A stretch of DNA of 37,376 bases from NCBI GenBank assembly GCA_035286125.1, contig JAYKIS010000042.1:1-37376 (forward strand). Reading direction: 5' to 3'. The notes below the pieces were generated by a model. It saw nothing but the letters and a program-made list of their open reading frames with translations. It was not told where the DNA came from and searched no databases. Position numbers and translations under genes: made by a program. Below are positions 8,057 through 16,503 of this stretch, piece after piece. The stretch's first letter is position 1. Each line of letters opens with the position of its first letter. Source of the stretch: VGJW01 sp035286125. Its GTDB lineage: Bacteria > Cyanobacteriota > Sericytochromatia > S15B-MN24 > VGJW01.

Positions 8057-8925
8057 ACACCCGCAAAGGCGGCTTCGCCGGACTGATCGGCCTGCTGGGC
8101 GCCCATCTGGGCCTCGCGGCGGCCAGCATGTTCGCGCTGTTCCCGGTGGTCTGGGTCGTGGCCATGGCCCTCGACAAGGGCAGCGAGGCCCACCCGACCT
8201 CGTTGCGCCTGTGGCCTGCGCAGCCGTCACTCGACGCCTTCCGGCAAGTGCTGGCGCACCCGACGGAGATCGAGGGGATCCGCTTTGCCGACCTCGCCCT
8301 GAACAGCCTTTTGCTGGCCGGGGGCACGGCCGTGGCATGCATCGCGCTGGGTGCCTGCGCGGCCTATGCCTTCAGCAGGTTCGATTTCCCCGGCCGCAGG
8401 GCAGGTCTCGTCGGCTTCATGGTGCTGCAACTGTTCCCCCCGGTGGCGAGCATGGCGCCCCTTTTCGTCCTGCTGTCGGCGCTTCACCTGCGCACGTCGC
8501 TGGTCGGGCTGGCGCTGGCTTACGCATCCGGCACCCTGCCCTTCGCCATCTGGAACCTGAAGGGCACCTTCGACACGGTGCCCCGCGAACTGGAGGAAGC
8601 GGCGGTCATGGATGGTTGCGGTCCCCTAAGGACCTTCCTTCAGGTCGTCCTGCCACTGGCGGCCCCCGGCCTCGCCGTGACCACGCTTTTCGGGTTCATG
8701 GCCGGCTGGACCGAGATCGTGATGGCGTGGACCTTCCTCGAGGACCCACGAACCTTCACCCTGTCCATGGCCCTCTACAACATGGTCGGTCAGTACGGCA
8801 CGACGCGGCCGTGGTCCGAGTTCGCGGCGCTGTCGCTGCTGCTTTCGCTGCCCGTCGTCGTCACGATGCTGCTTCTCCAGCGATTCATCGTTTCCGGGCT
8901 GACGGCGGGGTCCGTGAAAGGTTGA
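8053..8925 (+). CDS. ABC sugar transporter permease, MalG/UgpE type
   Basis: Second permease of the importer, 290 residues, with about six membrane segments. The EAA loop reads ELEEAAVMDGCGPLRTFLQV (about residues 180-199). The ATG overlaps the previous stop. No ATP-binding subunit follows: the next gene, 93 bases on, is an HDOD protein behind its own promoter. The importer must therefore borrow an ATPase encoded elsewhere, as is known for MsmX/MalK-type shared ATPases. Confidence 0.9.
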   Translation: MNTRKGGFAGLIGLLGAHLGLAAASMFALFPVVWVVAMALDKGSEAHPTSLRLWPAQPSLDAFRQVLAHPTEIEGIRFADLALNSLLLAGGTAVACIALGACAAYAFSRFDFPGRRAGLVGFMVLQLFPPVASMAPLFVLLSALHLRTSLVGLALAYASGTLPFAIWNLKGTFDTVPRELEEAAVMDGCGPLRTFLQVVLPLAAPGLAVTTLFGFMAGWTEIVMAWTFLEDPRTFTLSMALYNMVGQYGTTRPWSEFAALSLLLSLPVVVTMLLLQRFIVSGLTAGSVKG

Positions 8926-8931
8926 TTGGGG

Positions 8932-8939
8932 TATAGAAT
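8932..8939 (+). promoter_or_regulatory. Putative promoter of the HDOD–radA pair
   Basis: The sequence GATTGGGGTATAGAAT contains overlapping -10 candidates TATAGA and TAGAAT, starting seven bases after the permease stop. It shares GGGGTAT with the box before the OmpR-type regulator at 26461. The leader to the ATG at 9019 would be about 70-75 bases. Confidence 0.4.
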
Positions 8940-9018
8940 GGAACGGCAACCTGCCCCCGTCCTCGCGACGCGCGCTTGAACCGGGCAGCCGTACCCTACG
9001 AGGGACCTTCGCTTCACC

Positions 9019-9819
9019 ATGGCCAACACCGAACTCGCCAGTTTCCTGCTCTCCAAGGTCGACCAACTGCCGGCCGTGGCGTCGCTTGCCAGCCTCTGGG
9101 ACGAGTCCGGCACCCTGATGCCGGATGCCATCGACCGGATTCAGTCGGCAGCTGCGGCCGATCCCGTGCTCGCCCGGATGATCCAGCAGTCAGGCGAGTT
9201 CACGCTGCACAGCATGATGATGGCCTTGGGCCTGCGTACGGTCGAGATGCTGATGACCGCCACCGAGGGCGACCGCGTCAACTCGGAGACGCTCGAACTG
9301 ATGCAGGGCAACCTCTGGCGCCATAGCCGCATCGTCGGCTACTGCTGCCAGGCCCTCGCGCGCGAATCCGGCTACCGGAACACGCACGACGCCTTCGTGG
9401 CGGGCCTGTTCCATGACATCGGCAAGGCCGTCCTCAATCGGTACGCCTTCGACGAGATCAATGCGGTCCTGCGCGTGACGTCCGCCAAGGCCAAGGCACT
9501 GTTCACGGCCGAGGACGAGGCGTTCGGCTTCAACCACAGCTATATCGGCGCCAAGATGTGCACGCACTGGGGCTTGCCTCCCCACATCCGTGAGGCTGTC
9601 GAGCACCACCACACACCCGAGAAGGCCACGCTCGACGTCTCGCTCACCGAGATTGTCCACTTGGGCAACGTGCTCGTGAACTGGATCCAGATGAAGCTGG
9701 GCCTCAAGAGCAACTTCTATCCGCTGCGGCCCTACATTCTGGACAAGTTTGCCATCCCGACCGAGCGCCTGAGGCAGCTCGCCGAGGAAGCGAACGAGAT
9801 CGTCCAGCGCCAGGGCTAG
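9019..9819 (+). CDS. HDOD domain signalling protein
   Basis: A 266-residue soluble HDOD protein, a relative of HD phosphohydrolases that usually acts as a regulatory scaffold. Segments in order: KVDQLPAVASLASLW at the N-terminus; DPVLARMIQQSGEF; an RHSRIVGYCCQ-like helix preceded by LWRHS; GLFHDIGK with an intact HD pair (about residue 134); and VEHHHTPE near residue 195. The intact HD differs from the damaged one in the HD-GYP gene at 3262. A GAGGGA sequence lies about 15 bases before the ATG. It is followed nine bases later by radA and probably cotranscribed with it. Confidence 0.85.
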   Translation: MANTELASFLLSKVDQLPAVASLASLWDESGTLMPDAIDRIQSAAAADPVLARMIQQSGEFTLHSMMMALGLRTVEMLMTATEGDRVNSETLELMQGNLWRHSRIVGYCCQALARESGYRNTHDAFVAGLFHDIGKAVLNRYAFDEINAVLRVTSAKAKALFTAEDEAFGFNHSYIGAKMCTHWGLPPHIREAVEHHHTPEKATLDVSLTEIVHLGNVLVNWIQMKLGLKSNFYPLRPYILDKFAIPTERLRQLAEEANEIVQRQG

Positions 9820-9828
9820 GCGGCCCGC

Positions 9829-11217
9829 TTGGCAAAGGCCAAGGTCCGCTACACCTGCCAGGCCTGCGGCGACATCCGGCCCATGGCCTACGGGCGCTGC
9901 CCGGCTTGCGGCGCCTGGAACAGCTACGTCGAGGAGCGTGAGGTCCCGGCTGCCCAACCCGGCACTGCCCGGCGCGAGGGACAGGGCTCCGCGCCTGTGC
10001 CCATCACCCTTGTCCCGGCCGAGGGCCATGCCCGCATGACCACGGGGCTCGCGGAGGTCGACAGGGTCCTCGGTGGCGGGATCGTGCCAGGTGCGCTGAT
10101 GCTGCTCGGGGGAGAACCCGGGGCGGGCAAGAGCACGCTCACCATGCAGATGGCTGCCGCGCTCGCCCGACAGCATAGGACCATCCTGTATCTGTCGGGC
10201 GAGGAGTCGGCCCACCAGATTCGCCTCAGGGCCGAGCGCCTGGGAGCCCTGGACGACCACCTGCACCTGCTGTGCGAATCGGACATGCCCTCGGTCCTCG
10301 AGGCCATCCGCGGGCTCAAGCCCGACTTTGTCGTCGTCGACTCGATCCAGGCCATGCAGGACCCCGAACTTTCGTCTGTCCCGGGATCCGTCGCCCAGGT
10401 CCGCGAAGCGGCCCTCCAGTTCCAGCAGGTGGCCAAGCGCAGCGGCCTCCCCGTCGTCCTTGTCGGTCACGTCACCAAGGAGGGCACGCTGGCGGGTCCC
10501 CGGGTCCTCGAGCATCTGGTGGACACCGTCCTGTCCTTCGAAGGGGACCGCTATCGGGCGCATCGCCTGTTGCGCACGCTCAAGAACCGTTTCGGCTCGA
10601 CGCTCGAGGTCGGCGTCTTCGAGATGACGGGCAGCGGCCTGAGCGAGGTTGCGGATCCGTCCGCCCTGTTCCTGGCGGAACGCTCACCGGGTGCCAGCGG
10701 CAGCGCCGTGGGCGTCCTGGTGGAAGGCAGCCGGCCGCTGCTGCTCGAAGTCCAGGCCCTTGTGGCACCCACGCCATCGGGCTCACCGCGCCGGGCGGCC
10801 AATGGCCTCGATCCGGGCAGGCTGGTGCAGATCCTGGCCGTGCTGGACCGCCGGCTCGGGCTCGACATGGCCCGCGCAGACGTCCACGCCAATGTCGTCG
10901 GCGGCCTGCACATGGATGAACCTGCGGGTGACCTTGCGCTGGCGCTGGCCATCATCAGCGCGGCACGCGGCGTGCCCCTGCCGGACCCCATGGTCGCCAT
11001 TGGCGAGATCGGGCTCGGGGCCGAAATCCGGCGGGTCGGCCAGATCGAGGCAAGGCTTCACGAGGCCGCCAAACTGGGCTTCAGCCAAGCTCTCGTCCCA
11101 CGTGGCAACCTCGAGGGTCTGACGATCCCGGCCGGCCTGTCCGTCCACGGCATCGGGCAGCTGGTCGAGGCCCTGCCGCACGCCTTTCCCGCGAATCCGG
11201 ACGCCGATCGGTCCTGA
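9829..11217 (+). CDS. radA: DNA repair protein RadA
   Basis: RecA-related ATPase and helicase that drives branch migration in homologous recombination. The 462 residues are normal for the family. An N-terminal zinc finger (CQACG and CPACGAW), a RecA-like core with Walker A GGEPGAGKST (about 94-103), Walker B FVVVDSIQ, the RadA-specific KNRFG motif (252-256) and a C-terminal Lon-protease-like domain are all visible. The start is TTG, nine bases after the HDOD stop and without an obvious ribosome site, so translation may be coupled. Confidence 0.95.
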   Translation: MAKAKVRYTCQACGDIRPMAYGRCPACGAWNSYVEEREVPAAQPGTARREGQGSAPVPITLVPAEGHARMTTGLAEVDRVLGGGIVPGALMLLGGEPGAGKSTLTMQMAAALARQHRTILYLSGEESAHQIRLRAERLGALDDHLHLLCESDMPSVLEAIRGLKPDFVVVDSIQAMQDPELSSVPGSVAQVREAALQFQQVAKRSGLPVVLVGHVTKEGTLAGPRVLEHLVDTVLSFEGDRYRAHRLLRTLKNRFGSTLEVGVFEMTGSGLSEVADPSALFLAERSPGASGSAVGVLVEGSRPLLLEVQALVAPTPSGSPRRAANGLDPGRLVQILAVLDRRLGLDMARADVHANVVGGLHMDEPAGDLALALAIISAARGVPLPDPMVAIGEIGLGAEIRRVGQIEARLHEAAKLGFSQALVPRGNLEGLTIPAGLSVHGIGQLVEALPHAFPANPDADRS

Positions 11218-11225
11218 GCGGCCCC

Positions 11226-11633
11226 TCAGTCCGGGAAGGCCACGCCCCGATCGGCAAGCCAGCGGTTCATGGTCTCCGGGATGGCCATGCACGAGAGTCG
11301 GGATTGCCGCACCAAGGCAAACTCAGGCCAATCGGCCTTGAAGTCCCCCAGCGTGACCGGACGGTCAAGCGCGCGCAAGACGCGTATGCGGACCTGAACG
11401 AACTTGCCGGTGGGATCCCCCGGATCCGGCTCAGGCATGCCGACAGCCTGAGCGAGGCCCACGACGGCCTTGTCGGTGTTCGAGTGGTAGATCAACAGGC
11501 CATCTCCCGGCCGGATGGCCGCCAGGACGCGGGACGCCTGGACGTTGCGCACACCATCCCAGTTCGTTTCGCCGTCACGCAGCAGGTCGCCGAAGGCGTA
11601 GGTCTCCGGATCCGACTTCAGCAGGTAGAGCAT
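11226..11633 (-). CDS. EVE domain protein
   Basis: A 135-residue single-domain protein. MLYLLKSDPETYAFGDL, TNWDGVRNVQASRVL and GDGLLIYHSNTDKAVVGLA are the hallmarks of the EVE family (PUA-like fold, related to human THYN1), whose members bind modified bases such as 5-methylcytosine derivatives in nucleic acid. In bacteria stand-alone EVE proteins are often housekeeping. The ATG at 11633 follows a GGGACGG ribosome site and lies seven bases after the stop of the DUF5995 lipoprotein gene, so the two form an operon. It converges on radA with an eight-base gap and no terminator. Confidence 0.88.
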   Translation of the reverse strand: MLYLLKSDPETYAFGDLLRDGETNWDGVRNVQASRVLAAIRPGDGLLIYHSNTDKAVVGLAQAVGMPEPDPGDPTGKFVQVRIRVLRALDRPVTLGDFKADWPEFALVRQSRLSCMAIPETMNRWLADRGVAFPD

Positions 11634-11640
11634 CCGTCCC

Positions 11641-12486
11641 TCACCCCACCCGCGTCGTCCAGCGCATCCACGCCCACACGGCATCAAGCAGGGCTGGCTG
11701 GTCGACAAGCTTGCCGGACTGGGCCGCACGGTCCTCGACGACACGCGCCCCACCGACCGGGTCGGCCGCCAGTTGAACGGCAAGGCGCCACGACAAGGCC
11801 CTCGCGGCACCCATGGCAAGACCGGGCAGGCGGTCATCCAGACGATCCGTCACATCCTGCGGCCAATCACCATACTGGCTGACCAAGGCGCGCCGCACCT
11901 CGGGCACCTCGTCGGCGAGGACCTTGTTCAGGGCCTTGAAGTCCGGTTCGAGCGACGCGTCCGGGCGGGCCGCTGCGACCACGGCGAAGGGCAGGTCGCG
12001 AATGACGTGGGCATTGATAGAGAGCATCAGCACGCGAGCTGGCGAGACCCTGTCCCGCTTCCCTGCATCGAATGCCAGACGCCACGCGGGAGGCACATCG
12101 TCTCGCCGGCCCTTGTCCTCGGCCTCGAGGGCATCCAGCCACAGCCCCCCGAAGGCCAGCGTGATGCGTTCCATGCGCGCACGGTCCGAGAAGGTCCGTC
12201 GGTCCATGGCCTTGATGATGTTTCGGGTCGTCAGCAGGTAGGTCGTGGCGAAGATGGCCCTGGCATCATCGGCGCGGCGATAACGACCCTCGATTTGCGC
12301 GATGGCCCGGGTCAGCTCATCAAGCCCGGCAGGGCGTGCGAAGCCCCACGCGTCTCCCGTGCCCTGCGCCCCCAACGCGCCGACCGCCGCCGTTCCCTGC
12401 AAGGCTTGACCGTTTCCGCACGCACCCAGAAGGACAGGCAGGATCAAGAGGGCCGCGCGCCACGCCTTTGGACATTTCATAACCAT
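11641..12486 (-). CDS. DUF5995 family lipoprotein
   Basis: A 281-residue protein with a signal peptide and lipobox LGAC (about residue 23). The body matches what I recall of DUF5995, a family of unknown function: RARMERITLAFGGLWLDALE, PPAWRLAF, and INAHVIRDLPFAVV, with the conserved NAH...DLP. The DUF5995 members I recall are cytoplasmic; this one appears exported. Two ATGs (12486 and 12480) could start it; neither has a ribosome site. A palindrome lies in the divergent upstream region at 12498-12514. Confidence 0.72.
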   Translation of the reverse strand: MVMKCPKAWRAALLILPVLLGACGNGQALQGTAAVGALGAQGTGDAWGFARPAGLDELTRAIAQIEGRYRRADDARAIFATTYLLTTRNIIKAMDRRTFSDRARMERITLAFGGLWLDALEAEDKGRRDDVPPAWRLAFDAGKRDRVSPARVLMLSINAHVIRDLPFAVVAAARPDASLEPDFKALNKVLADEVPEVRRALVSQYGDWPQDVTDRLDDRLPGLAMGAARALSWRLAVQLAADPVGGARVVEDRAAQSGKLVDQPALLDAVWAWMRWTTRVG

Positions 12487-12497
12487 TTAATGGACCA

Positions 12498-12514
12498 CAA
12501 GGTGCCGAACCTTG
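12498..12514. promoter_or_regulatory. Palindrome in divergent promoter region, possible operator
   Basis: CAAGGT-GCCGA-ACCTTG, a perfect inverted repeat with six-base arms, sits 12 bases upstream of the DUF5995 start and 68 bases upstream of the divergent gene at 12582. It could be a regulator site or a small hairpin in a leader; no regulator is adjacent. Confidence 0.35.
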
Positions 12515-12581
12515 CCAATCCCATGCACCATGGACCTGAAAAGACGCAGCATCCCACCAGCCCACCCGACCCAAGGCCGGC

Positions 12582-13523
12582 ATGACCAAGAAGAAGACCT
12601 CCCTTAAGCGTGAGCCGGTCGAAGGCCGCAAGGCCCCCGAGCCCGAGCCGACCTTCTGGCAGCGCATCTTCGGCCGCAAGCCCGTGGCCAAGGAAAGCCT
12701 GCGTCGGGCGGGCGGTGCCGGGATGTCCGGGGACATCGGCAAGACCGGTCGCACGACGCCGGACAAGCAAGGTGCCGACAAGGCGCGGCGCGCGAGCGCC
12801 ACCCGCCCCATGGGCACCACGCCGGGCGGCGGCAAGGCCCCGACGCTGACGACCATGCCCGAGGACCTCCTGGGCCGGCCATCACGCAGTTTCCTGACCC
12901 GCAAGTTCAACGCGGCTCCTGTCCGTGAAGCCCTGCTCGAAGCCATCGACAAGGCGATCGCCAATCCGCTCGAGTCCCGGGGGCCCCAGGACGACATGCG
13001 CTGGGTCCAGGGGCTGGCCGCGAAGCGGCGGATGATCGAGGCCTTCGATCCCGCCAGCCTGTCGGCGGAACAGCAGTTGCGCGCCGTGCACTGGATGAGC
13101 CAGATCGAGCGCCTCAACCCCATGAAGATGACCTACTGGGAAGACCTCGTCCTGACGCGTCACATGCTCGATACCGGAGCCGCGCGCGACGAGGCCAAGC
13201 CGGCCTGGCTGGCGGAGATCGGCATGACCGTCCGCCGCCTGACCCAGGCTATCCAGCAGCGGGAAGCCAACCGCCAGGCTCCTGATGCCGTCCGCGAACT
13301 CGAGGCGCTAATGCCGCTCTTCGACGGGCTGTGCATGCTGCCTACGGCGCAACTGCGCGAGCCCTTCACGACCCAGGTCCGCGACCTGTGCCGGGAGCTT
13401 GACCCGATGAAGCCGGTCTACCACGGGCGACACCCCCGCTTCGCGCGGGAATCGGCCAAGCTCCTGACCGACCTTCAGCGCATCCAGGAAGCCTGCGGGA
13501 CGCTCGCCCCCGAATCCTTCTGA
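12582..13523 (+). CDS. Unrecognised soluble protein
   Basis: A 313-residue protein I do not recognise. Residues 1-95 are basic and low-complexity, rich in Lys, Arg, Pro, Gly and Thr, and likely disordered; the short segment FWQRIFGRKP (about 25-34) resembles an amphipathic anchor. From residue 100 onward it is predicted mostly helical, with MRWVQGLAAKRRMIEAF and ALMPLFDGLCMLPTAQL. No signal peptide or membrane segment. Codon use and GC content match its neighbours, so it is likely native. Its 3' end overlaps the convergent binding-protein gene by 49 bases. The coding call is firm because of normal third-position bias; the function is unknown. Confidence 0.75.
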   Translation: MTKKKTSLKREPVEGRKAPEPEPTFWQRIFGRKPVAKESLRRAGGAGMSGDIGKTGRTTPDKQGADKARRASATRPMGTTPGGGKAPTLTTMPEDLLGRPSRSFLTRKFNAAPVREALLEAIDKAIANPLESRGPQDDMRWVQGLAAKRRMIEAFDPASLSAEQQLRAVHWMSQIERLNPMKMTYWEDLVLTRHMLDTGAARDEAKPAWLAEIGMTVRRLTQAIQQREANRQAPDAVRELEALMPLFDGLCMLPTAQLREPFTTQVRDLCRELDPMKPVYHGRHPRFARESAKLLTDLQRIQEACGTLAPESF

Positions 13524-15070
13524 GGCGCGGCCTCGGCCCACGTCCATGGGTTGCCCAGCGCCGACCACGGGCTGGGCCCGCAGCCGGCCAGGCCCTCGGG
13601 ACAAGCCCACGCCTGGCGAGGCGCAACCAGGGGCAGCAGGACCCCGTGCTGCCGCAGAAGTACCGAGATCTGCTCAAGGCCCGCGTGGCGCCGGCCCGAC
13701 CGAACCTCCCCCGCCACTTCGTCCAGCAGACGGTCCACGAAGGGATCGGCCAACCCGGAAACATTGCCGCCTTTGGGCGGCCGCCTGTCGGAACGCCACA
13801 TGTTGCGCATGTCGCCATCCGGATCCTGCTCCCATGACCAGAGGGCAGCACCGTACCCCGGACGGGACAGCGGCCCGCCTGCGGCAAAGAAGCGGGACGG
13901 ATGCATGGGCTCGAGCCGGGTCTCGACTCCGATTCGCGACCACATCGCGCGGATGGCCAGGGCCATGGCCTCGCGCGGCCGCCTGCTGGTCGGCATGACC
14001 AAGGGAACGACGAGACGCACGCCGCGCCTTGTCCGGACCCCGTCAGCGCCGCGTCGCCAACCGGCACGATCCAGCAGGCCCGACGCGAAGGCGGGATCGG
14101 GAGGCACGGCCCAGGCGTGGCCGGCGGCCCCTGCTCCGACGGCCCGATCCGCAGTCGCGGCACGCGCGAGGCCAGACCATGCCACACGGACCAGTTCATC
14201 GCGATCGATGGTCCGCGCCAGGGCCTCCCGAACCACGCGATCTCCCAGCACCGGATGCCCCAGGTCAAAGACGATGGCTTCGACCGCGTTCGCGTCTCCC
14301 CTGCGAAGGGCGACCCCCCGCACGGCGGCCACCCGCTCGAGCAAGGCCCCGGGCACGGCAGGCAACACGTCCAGGTCACCGGCCATCAGCCGGACGATCG
14401 CGGCACCATCGTCCGGCACGATCTCGAGGCTCAGGTCCCGGCCTGCACGTCGGGCCCAGGGCGCCAGGTGCAAACGTATCCCGGGTAGCCAGGACACCAG
14501 CCGGTAGGGCCCTGCCCCCACGGGGCTTCGCGCCGCATCGCGCCAACGTTCGGGATTTCCGAGGAGGTGGGCCGGATAGACCGCCTCGAAGGCCGAGGGC
14601 CAGGCGGCGAGGGGGCGATCGAAGACCAGCCTTGCCCGGTCCGCGCCAAGCCGCTCCACGCGGACCAGGTGATCGAGGACGGCCCGATCCAGTACCCGTG
14701 CGCGACGGACATCCTTGAGGTAACGCCACGTCGCGACGAGATCATCCGCCCCGACAGGGCGACCATCATGCCAACGACGACCCGATGCCAGGCGCACATC
14801 GGCACGCCACAGCCGCCCGGATGGGCGCAGCCGAGGCGGCCCCGCAGCCAGGTCCGCGTCCCAGCCCCCGCGGACGTTGCGTCGCCACAAGCCCGCATGA
14901 AGCAGCAGGGAGACATCCCGTGCAATGGCCATGCCCGTCGCATGGGGCAGCAGCACGTCCGGTTCCTGGGCAAGGCGAATACGCAGGGGCGCGGCGACCG
15001 CCATACCGGTCCACAAAAGCGTGCTGGCCACGGCCAGCAGGGTGATGCTCCGCACGTTCCGTTCTAACAC
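13475..15070 (-). CDS. Oligopeptide-type ABC substrate-binding protein (family 5), orphan
   Basis: A 531-residue exported protein. The signal peptide ITLLAVASTLLWTGMAVAA has an AVA-A cleavage site and no lipobox. Family 5 features: LRIRLAQEPDVLLPHAT, LASGRRWHDGRPVGADDLVA (about 91-110), PVGAGPYRLVSW, IVRLMAGDLDVLP, and DLGHPVLGDRVVREALARTI. Family 5 proteins bind peptides, nickel or other small ligands. No permease or ATPase genes are nearby. It starts with GTG at 15070 after GGGGGA; a second GTG at 15055 is an alternative. The last 16 codons overlap the convergent gene at 12582. Confidence 0.82.
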   Translation of the reverse strand: MLERNVRSITLLAVASTLLWTGMAVAAPLRIRLAQEPDVLLPHATGMAIARDVSLLLHAGLWRRNVRGGWDADLAAGPPRLRPSGRLWRADVRLASGRRWHDGRPVGADDLVATWRYLKDVRRARVLDRAVLDHLVRVERLGADRARLVFDRPLAAWPSAFEAVYPAHLLGNPERWRDAARSPVGAGPYRLVSWLPGIRLHLAPWARRAGRDLSLEIVPDDGAAIVRLMAGDLDVLPAVPGALLERVAAVRGVALRRGDANAVEAIVFDLGHPVLGDRVVREALARTIDRDELVRVAWSGLARAATADRAVGAGAAGHAWAVPPDPAFASGLLDRAGWRRGADGVRTRRGVRLVVPLVMPTSRRPREAMALAIRAMWSRIGVETRLEPMHPSRFFAAGGPLSRPGYGAALWSWEQDPDGDMRNMWRSDRRPPKGGNVSGLADPFVDRLLDEVAGEVRSGRRHAGLEQISVLLRQHGVLLPLVAPRQAWACPEGLAGCGPSPWSALGNPWTWAEAAPQKDSGASVPQASWMR

Positions 15071-15103
15071 GGTCCCCCGTCGGGCATAAGGGGTTCACGA
15101 AGG

Positions 15104-15703
15104 ATGTTGCCGATGCCCAGGACCAAGCGACCACAGACTCCCGACTTCTCGCCGCTGCTGGCCACGCTCGACCGCGAACTGGCCGATTGCGTGCAGGAAA
15201 GCGGCTGGGTGACGCTGGTCGGCATCCAGGTCCGGGATTTGCTCGGTGAGGCAGCCGACGCGGTCAGGGCACGCAGTGCGCTTGCGCTCCATCACGGACG
15301 GATGGCCGGCATCCTCAAGCGCAGCGTGCGGCATCGCACGCGGACGGGTCGCGAACCCGACGCCTTCATGCCTATGGGAGATGTCTACTATGTGGTCTTC
15401 CCCGGTACGTCGGACGATCTGGTCCAGGTGCCCATCCAGCGCATCCTGCAACGTTGGCATGACGCCGCCGAGGAGTTGGCTGTCCGGGAAAGGTTGGCCC
15501 TCGACAGGACCCTGGCCGTGGGAGTGGCCTCGTGGCATCCGTCGCGCCGCCAGGTCCAGGGTCAGGAGCTGCTCGCCTTCTGCACCATGATGATCGACCA
15601 GGCCACCGGAGAGGACGGTCCCAGCGACAGATTGCTGCCTGCCGGCGAAGGCAGCGGGCAGGTTCACAGCACGCTGCGGCTGGCGACCTTCCGCTGGCTC
15701 TGA
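15104..15703 (+). CDS. Probable degenerate GGDEF-like protein
   Basis: A 199-residue soluble protein without clear family motifs. The middle and C-terminal part parallels a GGDEF domain: MGDVYYVVFPGTSDD takes the place of GGDEF plus the following strands, LAVGVASWHP resembles the SIGVA-P strand, and QELLAFCTMMIDQATGEDG resembles the helix ELL--AD-ALY-AK--G. If so, the catalytic GGDEF signature is absent and the protein cannot make cyclic di-GMP. An ATG at 15113 has better ribosome-site spacing (AAGGA) and may be the real start. Divergent from the family 5 binding protein and convergent with the EF-hand gene, 13 bases away. Confidence 0.6.
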   Translation: MLPMPRTKRPQTPDFSPLLATLDRELADCVQESGWVTLVGIQVRDLLGEAADAVRARSALALHHGRMAGILKRSVRHRTRTGREPDAFMPMGDVYYVVFPGTSDDLVQVPIQRILQRWHDAAEELAVRERLALDRTLAVGVASWHPSRRQVQGQELLAFCTMMIDQATGEDGPSDRLLPAGEGSGQVHSTLRLATFRWL

Positions 15704-15716
15704 GCCGCTTCCGCGC

Positions 15717-16328
15717 CTAGCGAACGGTGCTGCTGGCGGAAGCCACGGGTGCCGAAGGGGGAACCGTGGGCGCCTGTGCGGCCAACTGTGCTTCAACGAC
15801 GCTGAAGGCGACCATGTTCTCGACTTCGGAGACGACCAGTTTCTGGTCGTAATTGCGGTCGGCCAGGTTGAACGAGGTCATGGAGATGCCGGTCCGCGCG
15901 GGATCGATGGCCCCTTGCTGGACACCCTGCAGGAACTCCGCCCGCGACAGTGCCCCGTCCTTGTCGCCGTCCAGGCGCGTCATGAGGCCGGTGACGACCT
16001 CGTTGACCTTGCGCCGGAAGTCGCTGAAGCCCTGCGTCCGAAGCAGGTCGTTGAGCCCCAGGCGCCCCTGCCGGGAGAGGTCCAGTTTCTTGAACTCGTT
16101 GGCGTCCATTCCGGCCTTGGTCCACTCGGCCTGGCTGACCCAGCCGTCATTGTCCGCATCGAGACGCCGCATCATGTCCTGTCCCAGAAGGACGCTTGCC
16201 TGCTGCATGCCCGTCCGCGAGAGCGAGGTCAAGGGCTCGGACGTCCCCTGCGTCACGCCCGGCGCTGCCTGTCCGCAACCGGAGAGAACGGCGACCAGGA
16301 CGAGACCGGACAGGGCGAACCGACGCAT
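15717..16328 (-). CDS. EF-hand calcium-binding lipoprotein
   Basis: A 203-residue exported protein. MRRFALSGLVLVAVLSGCG gives a lipobox LSGC; the ATG at 16328 is preceded by TGAGGT at good spacing, which is why I prefer it to the ATG at 16355. Four EF-hand loops are visible: DADNDGWVSQAE and DGDKDGALSRAE are canonical in the ligand positions, whereas DLSRQGRLGLND and DRNYDQKLVVSE are degenerate. The C-terminal tail is Ala/Pro/Ser-rich. It probably binds calcium at the cell surface in a structural or regulatory role. It is divergent from the desaturase gene. Confidence 0.85.
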   Translation of the reverse strand: MRRFALSGLVLVAVLSGCGQAAPGVTQGTSEPLTSLSRTGMQQASVLLGQDMMRRLDADNDGWVSQAEWTKAGMDANEFKKLDLSRQGRLGLNDLLRTQGFSDFRRKVNEVVTGLMTRLDGDKDGALSRAEFLQGVQQGAIDPARTGISMTSFNLADRNYDQKLVVSEVENMVAFSVVEAQLAAQAPTVPPSAPVASASSTVR

Positions 16329-16364
16329 GCAAACCTCACGTAAAGAAAGTCTCAAGAAATACCT

Positions 16365-16387
16365 GAGGGCTTATCGCCGGAGCCCTC
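16365..16387. repeat. Inverted repeat between EF-hand and desaturase genes
   Basis: GAGGGCT, nine bases, AGCCCTC: a perfect seven-base-pair hairpin 37 bases upstream of the EF-hand start in the 175-base divergent gap. The same gap also holds GCGTG-A-CACGC around 16435-16447. Either could be an operator; no regulator is adjacent. I saw no strong promoter here. Confidence 0.35.
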
Positions 16388-16503
16388 CCGCAACTTGCTT
16401 GTCCGGACCCGGAAGAAATGACGCAGCCATGACGTGCGTGACACGCGCATGAGCGACACGACACATCCGACCCGTGACCATGGAGGCAGGAGGACACCAC
16501 TCG

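Noticed and set aside
8132..8936. Frames overlapping the second permease on both strands
   Set aside because: No motifs; the MalG-type protein with an EAA loop explains the region.
15843..16343. Plus-strand frames opposite the EF-hand gene
   Set aside because: The minus-strand product has a lipobox and EF-hand loops; the plus-strand frames have none.
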